From Paracoccaceae bacterium (lineage in GTDB: Bacteria; Pseudomonadota; Alphaproteobacteria; Rhodobacterales; Rhodobacteraceae): DNA of 5,752 nt. The DNA is taken from assembly GCA_006227805.1 (NCBI GenBank), contig SBFT01000241.1, forward strand, positions 1 through 5,752, in the 5' to 3' direction. Within the stretch, counting starts at the first letter, position 1, and each line of letters opens with the position of its first letter. The notes under the pieces were generated by a model. It was not told the origin of the DNA. It worked only from the letters and a program-made list of their open reading frames with translations, and did not search any database. Shown here in pieces: positions 1-5,341 of the stretch. The translations under genes and the position numbers were made by a program.

Positions 1-1823
1 CCGCGCAGGTTGTCCATGCCCTGGCTGCCGATCAGGTTCTCGATCGACTGGAACGTGTCGCCCAGCGCGATGTTGGTGTTCACATGCGGAAACATCAGGT
101 CGACGCGCAGCGATCCGGTCGATCCGGTGTAGTCGGCGGTGTCGATGCCGGGCCCGCCATCCAGCAGGTCGGCGCCGGGGCCGCCGTTCAGCACGTCGTC
201 GCCCATGTCGCCGCGCAGGGTGTCGTTGCCTGCCTCGCCGGTCAGGATGTCATCGGCGACGCCGCCCTGCAGAAGATCGTTGGCCCCGCCGCCGGTCAGG
301 ATGCGCGCAATGGCCGTGACGCCCACGTCGATATGCCAGAGGTCGAAGAGGTCCGAGGTGCGGAAATCCGACCGCGACAGCGGCTGGCCATTGGCGGTAA
401 CGATCTGGATCTGGTCGGCTCCGATCGTCAGGCGGACACCGTTCGACAGGGTCTGGAAGCCGATCGCGTCGAGCGAGTGGTTCCGGGTCAGCGCCGAGAG
501 GTCCAGGCGGTCGACGCCCGGCTGGAAATCCTGGATCCGGTCGAGGAGGCCATCGGGCTGAAACACGAAGAGATCGGCGCCGGGGCCGCCGGTCAGGGTG
601 TCCTGGCCCGCACCGTCGATCAGGATGTCGCGCCCCGCCCCGGCGGTGATGGCATCGGCGCCCGCGCCCCCGATCAGGACATCGTCGCCCGCTGTCCCCG
701 CCAAAGCGCCGCCACCTGCACCCGCCTGCTGGGTGATGCCGCCCGCAGGATCGACGTTCAGCGTCCAGCCCGAGAAGGCTGCGACCCCCTGTTCCGCCGA
801 ATAGAGCCTGATGATCCCGGGCGAGACGACCTGGGCCGTCAGGGCGGCGGGGTTCATCAGGTCCTGGCCGGGCTGGTGCGCGATGGTCTGCAGACCGGCC
901 AGCCGCCCGCCCGGCAGAAGGGTCATGACGGTCAGCCCATCATCCGCGCCCGCGGCGATCACGTAGACGCGGCCCCCGGTCTCGACCACCTGCAGGGCCG
1001 TCACGCCCTGGAACCGCGTGTCCAGCGTGTCGTTGACCTGGTCGGTGACGGTCAGCGCCCCGTCGGCTTCGATCCGCACGACGGAGACCGAACTGGTGCC
1101 GGTCGCGCCGAGGATCGCATAGGTCTGGCCCTGGAAGGTGATGACCTCGACATGGGCCGGGCCCGCGATGCCGAGGCCCCCGTCCGCGCCCAGCCTTGCG
1201 GTGATCTGCAGGCGGCCATCCGCCTCGATCCGGTAGCTGGTCAGCGTGTGGTCGACATGCGAGGCCGCCAGCAGCCAGTGCGCACCGCCGGCCTGTGCGG
1301 TGGTCAGGGCCAGCTGGTCTAAGCCGCTGCCTTCGGGGGTGTGTCGCAGGGTCTCGATCGCGGTGAAGGTGCCGGGCGCGGTCTGTCGCCACGCCATGAT
1401 CTGATCGGTCTGGCGCACGACGGTGTAGACGAAGCTGTCGCTGCCGGTGGTCACGGGCGCGATGGCGGTGACCGTGCCCGCCGCCGCCCCGATCCCGCCC
1501 GCGGCCAGCAACTGACCGGCCTGGGTGACCTGGAACAGGGCCGCGCCGCCGCCGCCCATGCCGCCGACCCAGACATGGGCTTGTCCGCCGCTCTGCCATT
1601 CGGTCAGCGTGGCCGGTGCGGGCAGGCCGGTGCCGGTCAGGCTGGCCTGGGCCGTCAGGGTGGGCGTGCCGCCCGTGGTCCAGGCCGCGATGCCGCCGGA
1701 ATCGGGTCGGGCAGCGACAAGGATGTCCTGCGATCCGACGCGAATCAGTTCGAGATCCGCGGCGCCCGCGGTCCAGGATCCCGGCAGCGATGTCAGCCGG
1801 TCGAGAAAGGAAATCCAGGCCAT
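1..1823 (-). CDS. Beta-propeller/RTX calcium-binding protein, N-terminal 607 codons (3' end outside window)
   Basis: The minus frame from ATG 1823 stays open to base 1 without a stop, so the gene is cut by the window edge. Residues ~20-350 are rich in short beta-strand stretches with repeated SYRIEADGRLQIT / VVRIEADGALTVT-type units, resembling lactonase/YVTN-like beta-propellers. RTX nonapeptides (GGxGxDxLx) follow at residues 376-421 and 511-561. Between them is a spacer with the common IQDFQPGVDRLDLSAL signature. From ~586 a serralysin-C-like stretch (GDTFQSIENLIGSQGMDNLR) opens a third block that leaves the window. RTX repeats bind calcium outside the cell, and such proteins normally leave by type I secretion using a C-terminal signal. 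The lack of an N-terminal signal peptide fits this. The start is preceded by GGGGG six bases upstream. No catalytic motif is visible, so the activity is unknown. Family assignment is firm, secretion route is inferred. Confidence 0.88.
   Translation of the reverse strand, partial: MAWISFLDRLTSLPGSWTAGAADLELIRVGSQDILVAARPDSGGIAAWTTGGTPTLTAQASLTGTGLPAPATLTEWQSGGQAHVWVGGMGGGGAALFQVTQAGQLLAAGGIGAAAGTVTAIAPVTTGSDSFVYTVVRQTDQIMAWRQTAPGTFTAIETLRHTPEGSGLDQLALTTAQAGGAHWLLAASHVDHTLTSYRIEADGRLQITARLGADGGLGIAGPAHVEVITFQGQTYAILGATGTSSVSVVRIEADGALTVTDQVNDTLDTRFQGVTALQVVETGGRVYVIAAGADDGLTVMTLLPGGRLAGLQTIAHQPGQDLMNPAALTAQVVSPGIIRLYSAEQGVAAFSGWTLNVDPAGGITQQAGAGGGALAGTAGDDVLIGGAGADAITAGAGRDILIDGAGQDTLTGGPGADLFVFQPDGLLDRIQDFQPGVDRLDLSALTRNHSLDAIGFQTLSNGVRLTIGADQIQIVTANGQPLSRSDFRTSDLFDLWHIDVGVTAIARILTGGGANDLLQGGVADDILTGEAGNDTLRGDMGDDVLNGGPGADLLDGGPGIDTADYTGSTGSLRVDLMFPHVNTNIALGDTFQSIENLIGSQGMDNLR
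141..293 (-). repeat. RTX repeat block 2 (coding)
   Basis: These bases encode residues 511-561 of the RTX protein: about five consecutive nonapeptides (GGANDLLQG, GVADDILTG, EAGNDTLRG, DMGDDVLNG, GPGADLLDG), then GGPGID leading into a TADYTG strand. This is the more regular block, with aspartates in nearly every calcium-ligand position. Confidence 0.88.
561..698 (-). repeat. RTX repeat block 1 (coding)
   Basis: These bases encode residues 376-421 of the RTX protein. Degenerate nine-residue units are visible (GDDVLIGGAGADAITAG, GRDILIDGAGQDTLTGG, PGADLFVF). The middle unit departs from consensus: ITAGAGRD and LIDGAGQD replace the usual second glycine positions. The block ends in the hydrophobic LFVF strand that typically closes a parallel beta-roll. 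Confidence 0.85.
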
Positions 1824-1899
1824 GACCAACCCCCGTCCGGAAAAGCCGTGAACTCGCCCCGAGCCTGCCCGTGCGGGGTGCGCGCGGTCGGGCGCCAAG

Positions 1900-1928
1900 A
1901 TGGCAAGGCGAGGGCGTTTACCGACAAT
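1900..1928 (+). promoter_or_regulatory. Candidate sigma70-type promoter for the glycosyltransferase gene
   Basis: ATGGCA and GACAAT are separated by exactly 17 bp in the only AT-richer patch of the divergent region. Transcription would start near 1935, giving a leader of about 60 bases before ATG 1995. Both hexamers match only four of six consensus bases, so this is a weak call by eye. Confidence 0.25.
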
Positions 1929-1982
1929 TCACCGCAAAGGCGCAGGATCGCGGGGTCGGGCGGAGAGGCCGCGCGGCCAGGC

Positions 1983-1988
1983 GGGGGA
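1983..1988 (+). promoter_or_regulatory. Ribosome binding site deciding the glycosyltransferase start
   Basis: GGGGGA lies six bases before ATG 1995. This supports that start over any upstream in-frame codon in the same long open frame. Confidence 0.5.
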
Positions 1989-1994
1989 CCCTTC

Positions 1995-2927
1995 ATGGCG
2001 GGGCATGTGACGATCCTGATGGCGACGCGCGACGCGGGCCCCGCGCTGGACGGGCAATTGCGGTCCTTTCTCGACCAGACGCATCGGGCCTGGTCGCTCT
2101 GGGTCGGCGACGACGGATCGTCGGACGACACCCGCGCCCGGATCGAGGCGTTCCGTGACCGTGTCGGCCCGTCGCGCCAGGTGCGCCTGCTGGAGGGACC
2201 GCGGCGCGGGGCGGCGGCGAACTTCCTGTCGCTGCTGACCCATCCCGACCTGCCGCCGGGCATCGTCGCCCTGTCGGACCAGGATGATGTCTGGCTGCCG
2301 GACAAGCTGGCGCGCGCCGTCAGGGCGCTGGGCGAGGATGCAGGCGAGGAGGGGCGCGCCGTGCTCTACGGCGCGCAGAGCCTGCATGTGGATGACGACC
2401 TGCGGGTCACGGGAGTGTCGCGGACCTCGGGTGCCGTGCCCGGCTTCGGCAATGCGCTTGTGCAGAACCTGGTCAGCGGGCACAGCGCTGTCCTGTCGCC
2501 CGCGGCGCTGGCGCTGGTGCGCCGGGCGGGCGATCCCGGTTCGGTGCCGTTCCATGACTGGTGGCTCTATCAGCTGGTCAGCGGCGCCGGCGGACGGGTC
2601 GTCATCGACGAGGCGCGGGTGCTGCTCTACCGCCAGCATCGTGGCAACCTGATGGGCGCGCATGAGGGGCCGCGCGCCGGGCTGTGGCGGGCGGGCATGG
2701 TCCTGGGGACCGGCTATCGAGACTGGATGCGCGCCAACATGGCGGCCTTGCGCCGGGTGTCGGGATGCCTGACGCCCGAGGCCCTGGCGCTTCTGGACGG
2801 GGTCGAGGCGACCCGTGCCCGGTTCGGCCCGTCGCGCGCGCGTGCCTTGCATGCGCTGGGCCTGCGCCGCCATGGACTGGCGGGCGAGGCGGGCCTGATG
2901 ATGGCGGCGCTGCTGGGTCGGGTCTGA
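1995..2927 (+). CDS. Family 2 glycosyltransferase (GT-A fold), surface polysaccharide synthesis
   Basis: This 310-residue protein should transfer a sugar from a nucleotide-sugar donor to a growing surface glycan on the cytoplasmic side of the membrane. The GT2 core is complete. It has an N-terminal strand TILMATRDAG (6-15), the nucleotide-binding VGDDGSSDDT (37-46), and LSDQDDVWLPDKL (93-105), which holds the metal-binding DQDD/DxD region. The acceptor-side HDWWLY (187-192) follows, then YRQHRGN (212-218). The SDQDDVW plus HDWW plus YRQH combination is typical of rhamnosyltransferase-like GT2 enzymes of O-antigen and capsule loci, but donor and acceptor cannot be read from sequence. The start is ATG 1995, with GGGGGA six bases upstream. 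The frame is open much further 5', but that part lies antisense to the RTX gene and looks non-coding. It sits beside capsule-export genes and may correspond to the R. capsulatus capsule glycosyltransferase rcc01081 (from memory). Confidence 0.9.
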   Translation: MAGHVTILMATRDAGPALDGQLRSFLDQTHRAWSLWVGDDGSSDDTRARIEAFRDRVGPSRQVRLLEGPRRGAAANFLSLLTHPDLPPGIVALSDQDDVWLPDKLARAVRALGEDAGEEGRAVLYGAQSLHVDDDLRVTGVSRTSGAVPGFGNALVQNLVSGHSAVLSPAALALVRRAGDPGSVPFHDWWLYQLVSGAGGRVVIDEARVLLYRQHRGNLMGAHEGPRAGLWRAGMVLGTGYRDWMRANMAALRRVSGCLTPEALALLDGVEATRARFGPSRARALHALGLRRHGLAGEAGLMMAALLGRV

Positions 2928-2942
2928 GGGCGGCTCAGCCCC
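2920..2942. terminator. Possible bidirectional hairpin spanning both convergent stop codons
   Basis: GGG (2920-2922), one mismatch, then CTGAG (2924-2928), a five-base GGCGG loop, CTCAG (2934-2938), a mismatch, and CCC (2940-2942) form an imperfect stem. The two arms contain the stop codons of the two converging genes (TGA 2925-2927 on plus, TGA 2937-2935 on minus). No thymine run follows on either strand, so it is not a classical intrinsic terminator. It may act with Rho or only protect 3' ends. Confidence 0.3.
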
Positions 2943-3135
2943 CTTGCGCGCCGTCCAGCACCAGCCGGGCCGCCGCGCGCGCCTTGCGCATATCCTCCGG
3001 GACGGGCCGCCCGGTTTCCGCGGCGCGGATCACCATCCAGTCGGTCCGGGCCAGGAGGCCGCGCGCCTCGGCCCTCTGCCGGGCAAGGGCGCGGTCCTCG
3101 GCGGTGAGGATGCGGGCCAGATCGATGTTCGACAT
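2935..3135 (-). CDS. Small phage-type protein with tail-assembly-like TDW motif, third gene of the spike cassette
   Basis: This 66-residue, strongly helical and basic protein follows the 104-aa gene after only three bases, so the two are probably translated from one message. The central motif LLARTDWMVIRAAETGRPVP (residues 27-46), then RKARAAAR, recalls the TDW...R..(A/L)R C-terminal pattern of small phage tail-fibre assembly chaperones. The similarity is by eye and rests on about 20 residues. If right, it would help fold or assemble the fibre encoded two genes upstream. ATG 3135 has an AAGGG-like ribosome site about nine bases before it. There is no signal peptide or membrane segment. It ends seven bases from the convergent glycosyltransferase stop. 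Alternatives are a structural linker or a protein of unrelated function. Confidence 0.75.
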   Translation of the reverse strand: MSNIDLARILTAEDRALARQRAEARGLLARTDWMVIRAAETGRPVPEDMRKARAAARLVLDGAQGG

Positions 3136-3138
3136 GGC

Positions 3139-3453
3139 TCAGGCCCTTGTCTTCGTGATCGCGCCGCGCGGCAGGGAGATGACCCCGTCGCGGTCAAGCC
3201 TGAGTTCGACCGGAAAGCGCGCGGCTTCGGACGCGGCGGCATGGATCGGCAGCAGGATCGCGATGCGAAGCGTGCCCTCCGTGCGGGTCACGTCCCCGGC
3301 GAACCAGTCGCTGGCGATCGCCCCGCGCGGCAGGAGGGCACCCTCGGGCAGGGCGGCGAAGTCGAAGCTTTCGCCGTTCACGATCAGCGTGTCGCCCTTG
3401 CGCGACAACGACAGGCCGGCATCCATCCGGATGGGAGAGAAGGTCAGGATCAC
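3139..3453 (-). CDS. 104-aa conserved protein, candidate GhsA-like head-spike base protein (GTG start)
   Basis: This small protein has alternating beta-strand pattern throughout (LSLSRKGDTLIVNGESFDF, then LPEGALLPRGAIASDWFAGD, then LRIAILLPIHA, then VELRLDRDGVISLPRG). It has no signal peptide, membrane helix or catalytic motif. The start is a GTG at 3453, supported by AGGGGA seven bases upstream. The internal ATG at 3426 (residue 10) has no ribosome site. It begins 17 bases after the DUF2793 gene stops and ends three bases before the 66-aa gene, so the three form an operon. Its position, size and beta-rich character suggest the small partner of the fibre protein. In R. capsulatus the GTA head spike has a base (GhsA, rcc01079) and a fibre (GhsB, rcc01080). 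The correspondence rests on locus layout and memory, not on an alignment. The coding call is secure, the function tentative. Confidence 0.8.
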   Translation of the reverse strand: MILTFSPIRMDAGLSLSRKGDTLIVNGESFDFAALPEGALLPRGAIASDWFAGDVTRTEGTLRIAILLPIHAAASEAARFPVELRLDRDGVISLPRGAITKTRA

Positions 3454-3460
3454 GCCCTTT

Positions 3461-3466
3461 TCCCCT
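3461..3466 (-). promoter_or_regulatory. Ribosome binding site deciding the GTG start
   Basis: AGGGGA on the minus strand lies seven bases before GTG 3453 and just after the preceding gene's stop codon. It favours the GTG over the ATG at 3426, which lacks any purine-rich element. Confidence 0.5.
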
Positions 3467-3470
3467 GTCG

Positions 3471-4580
3471 TCAGGCCCAGCGGCCGATGGCGGTCGCGCG
3501 CATTACGACGGTGTTTCCTGCCTGAAAGCTCTGCCCCGTCAGGGCGTGCACCTGCAGCACGGCCGAGATCGGCGTCAGCGCGCCCAGTGTCAGTCCGGAC
3601 ACCCCGTTGGGCGCGATCGCCGGTGCCGTCGCCGCCAGGTCCGCGGTGTTCAGGCTGCCCATGACCTGCGGCGCGCTGCCCGCGACAAAGGCGGCGGGAA
3701 AGGTCCAGGTGGCGGTGCAGAGCGTGCTGTCGACGAAGGCCAGCGTGAGTTCGTGCTGGCAGATCTGGGTGCCGTCGGCCAGGCGCAGGTATTCGCCATT
3801 GGCCGTGGCCGCGCGTTCGAGGACCGCGCCGGTCGGCTGGCCCGCGGCCAGGGTGACGGACCCCAGCAGGTTGCCGCGGCCATAGCCGAAATCTGCCCGC
3901 ATCAGGCGGCCGGGCGTCGTGTCGACGGGCGTCGCCTGCACGGCGGCGCCGCTGGCCAGCCCCGTGGCCGGGTCGAAGGACAGGGCGGTCGTCCAGGCGG
4001 CGCCGTCCGGGCTGACCTTGATCTCGAACGCGTCGCTGCCCGCGGTGCCCATCTCGGCCCGGCCGTCGAAGCCGGTCTGGAACAGCAGGCTGGCGGTATC
4101 GCCCTGGGCCGCCTTGTTGATCTTCAGCTGATGGCCTGCGCCGACATGGGTCAGGAGCGTGGCGGGCGAGGCGACGCTGAGCCGGTTCGTCTGGTCATGG
4201 CTGGTGCCGATGCCGAGGCCCGGCAGGTCATCCAGCGGCGCGCGGTCGATGGCCCAGGCGCTGCCCGACCAGACAAGGCCCGCGGCTTCGGCGGTGACAT
4301 AGACGCGCCAGCCCGGCTGCGGGGCGAAGAATGTCCAGGCGGTGCCGTCATGGGTGGCGATGGCCTGATCCTGCCCCGCCCAGGGGCCGGTCGCGCCGAC
4401 AGGGACGATATGCGTCTCGCCCGCGGCGGGACTGGCGGGCGGGGTGGTCAGGTTCCGCGTCGCGGCAGTGGCCTGGACCAGCGTGTCGAGACGGGACAGC
4501 GCCTCGTTATGGGTGACGTGCTTCTGCGCCTGGGACGGCAGCAGGAACGGCATGGACAGCCGTGGCGACAGGTCGGACAT
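3471..4580 (-). CDS. DUF2793 fibre-like protein, candidate GhsB-like gene transfer agent head-spike fibre
   Basis: This 369-residue protein opens with the hallmark DUF2793 sequence RLSMPFLLPSQAQKHVTHNE (residues 7-26). The rest of the domain runs to ~112, ending near PGWRVYVTAEAAGLVWSGS. The middle (~113-240) is a Ser/Thr/Ala/Gly-rich region with no recognised domain. The C-terminal part carries a tail-fibre-like segment, ANGEYLRLADGTQICQHEL (from 260), and ends in AIGRWA, as in many phage fibre tips that bind host surface sugars. DUF2793 proteins occur in rhodobacteral phages and, from memory, as the RcGTA head-spike fibre GhsB that binds capsule. The start ATG 4580 has a strong GAGGGGG seven bases upstream and matches the family's usual N-terminus. 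An ATG eight codons further 5' is rejected. It is first of three tightly spaced genes. The domain call is firm, GTA membership inferred, and a prophage remnant is the main alternative. Confidence 0.88.
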   Translation of the reverse strand: MSDLSPRLSMPFLLPSQAQKHVTHNEALSRLDTLVQATAATRNLTTPPASPAAGETHIVPVGATGPWAGQDQAIATHDGTAWTFFAPQPGWRVYVTAEAAGLVWSGSAWAIDRAPLDDLPGLGIGTSHDQTNRLSVASPATLLTHVGAGHQLKINKAAQGDTASLLFQTGFDGRAEMGTAGSDAFEIKVSPDGAAWTTALSFDPATGLASGAAVQATPVDTTPGRLMRADFGYGRGNLLGSVTLAAGQPTGAVLERAATANGEYLRLADGTQICQHELTLAFVDSTLCTATWTFPAAFVAGSAPQVMGSLNTADLAATAPAIAPNGVSGLTLGALTPISAVLQVHALTGQSFQAGNTVVMRATAIGRWA

Positions 4581-4679
4581 GGCAGAACCCCCTCGTCGGA
4601 ACATGTGGGGCAGACGTTCGCGGCCTTGGGTTCAGGATTGGTTGGGCGGGCGCGCGGTGCGGTGCGGGCGCGCGCAACG
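4581..4679. other. Intergenic gap between kpsT and the spike cassette
   Basis: In this 99-bp gap, apart from the ribosome site, the only structure seen is a pair of GCGCGC tracts (4650-4655 and 4668-4673) just after the kpsT stop. They could pair but have no thymine run after them on the minus strand. No sigma70-like promoter or TTAA-N7-TTAA CtrA site was found. Whether the cassette has its own promoter or is read through from kpsE-kpsT is therefore open. Confidence 0.4.
4588..4594 (-). promoter_or_regulatory. Strong ribosome binding site of the DUF2793 gene
   Basis: GAGGGGG on the minus strand is seven bases before ATG 4580. It lies inside the alternative nine-codon extension, which argues for the shorter protein. 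Confidence 0.6.
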
Positions 4680-5336
4680 TCACGTCGCCATCAGGCGGTT
4701 GTGATGGGCGATCGCCGCCTCGACATCGTCGAACCAGGTCAGGCGGCCCCGGTCCAGCACGACGGCGGCATCGCAGAGCTGCCGGATCTGGCCCATGCCA
4801 TGCGACACGACGATTGCACCCGCGTGCTGCATCCGGGCGGCGAAGACCTTTGCGCTGCGCCTGCGGAAGGCGGCGTCGCCGACCGAGGTGACCTCGTCCA
4901 CGAGGTAGGTGTCGAAGCGGATGCCCATCGAGACGCCGAAGGCCAGCCGCGATTTCATGCCCGCGGAATAGGTGCGGAAGGGCAGGTGATAATGGGCGCC
5001 CAGGTCCGCGAAATCGGCGACGAAATCCGAAAGTTCGTCGGTATCGACGCCATAGATCCGCGCGATGAAGCGGGCGTTCTGCGCGCCCGTCAGGTCGCCG
5101 TGGAAGGACCCGGCAAAGCCGACCGGCCACGAGATCGTGCCGCGCGACAGGATGCGCCCGCTGGTCGGGTCCATCGTGCCGGCGATCATGTTCAGCAGGG
5201 TCGACTTGCCCGCGCCGTTGCGCCCCAGAAGACCGACCGAGCGGCGCGGCGGAAAGGTCAGGGTGATGTCGTCGGCCACCACCTTGCGCTGGCCGTGCAG
5301 GTGAAAGACCTTGGTCAGGTTCTGCAACCGGATCAT
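4680..5336 (-). CDS. kpsT: Capsular polysaccharide ABC exporter, ATP-binding protein KpsT
   Basis: This 218-residue ATPase should power export of lipid-linked capsular polysaccharide across the inner membrane, working with a KpsM-type permease and the KpsE co-polymerase. The nucleotide-binding domain is complete. It has Walker A GRNGAGKST (38-46), the family-typical SWPVGFAGSFHGDLTG segment around the Q-loop (69-84), a variant signature YSAGMKSRLAFG (123-134) in place of LSGGQ, Walker B TYLVDE (143-148) with catalytic E148, VGD (152-154), and the H-loop SH at 178-179. Length and motifs match the KpsT/CtrD/BexA family (about 215-220 aa). The start ATG 5336 lies five bases after the upstream kpsE stop. 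A further in-frame start at 5390 lies inside kpsE and is rejected because MIRLQNLTKVF is the normal family N-terminus. Tight spacing indicates one transcript with kpsE. Confidence 0.95.
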   Translation of the reverse strand: MIRLQNLTKVFHLHGQRKVVADDITLTFPPRRSVGLLGRNGAGKSTLLNMIAGTMDPTSGRILSRGTISWPVGFAGSFHGDLTGAQNARFIARIYGVDTDELSDFVADFADLGAHYHLPFRTYSAGMKSRLAFGVSMGIRFDTYLVDEVTSVGDAAFRRRSAKVFAARMQHAGAIVVSHGMGQIRQLCDAAVVLDRGRLTWFDDVEAAIAHHNRLMAT

Positions 5337-5341
5337 GGCGG

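Larger units (their letters stand above)
1824..1994. promoter_or_regulatory. Divergent intergenic region between the RTX gene and the glycosyltransferase gene
   Basis: This 171-bp segment must carry the start signals for both outward-facing genes unless they are read from further away. It is GC-rich except for a more AT-rich patch at about 1916-1940. On the plus strand the best sigma70-like pair is ATGGCA (1900-1905), 17 bp, GACAAT (1923-1928), each matching consensus at four of six bases. A short inverted repeat GCCA-AGA-TGGC (1894-1904) overlaps the -35 element and could be an operator, though it is short enough to be chance. No convincing minus-strand promoter for the RTX gene was found. 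The region's role is inferred from gene orientation. Confidence 0.45.

Noticed and set aside
141..698. Direct repeats that might suggest a CRISPR array or tandem DNA repeat
   Set aside because: The periodicity is 27 bases and in frame, encoding RTX nonapeptides. There are no constant repeats or unique spacers of CRISPR type.
84..1322. Long plus-strand open frame (412 codons)
   Set aside because: It lies antisense to the RTX gene. The translation is low-complexity and rich in Gly, Arg, Gln and Asp, with no recognisable domain. The long opening is an effect of high GC and the repeated GGxGxD codons on the other strand.
1967..1978. Perfect 12-bp palindrome GGCCGCGCGGCC upstream of the glycosyltransferase
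   Set aside because: It is purely G/C, and such palindromes are expected by chance in DNA of this composition. Nothing ties it to a regulator.
1341..1994. 5' extension of the glycosyltransferase frame by 218 codons
   Set aside because: The extension overlaps the RTX gene on the other strand, carries no domain, and would place the GT2 N-terminal strand in mid-protein. ATG 1995 with its ribosome site gives the normal family start.
1929..2873. Minus-strand open frame (314 codons) opposite the glycosyltransferase
   Set aside because: The plus strand here encodes all GT2 motifs. The minus translation is Arg/Gln/His-rich and matches no family I recognise.
4581..4604. Eight-codon N-terminal extension of the DUF2793 protein (MFRRGGSA)
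   Set aside because: The strong ribosome site GAGGGGG falls inside it, and DUF2793 proteins normally begin just before the RLSxPF segment.
4648..4675. GCGCGC-N12-GCGCGC as an intrinsic terminator after kpsT
   Set aside because: Both tracts are self-complementary GC runs common in this DNA, and no thymine run follows on the minus strand.
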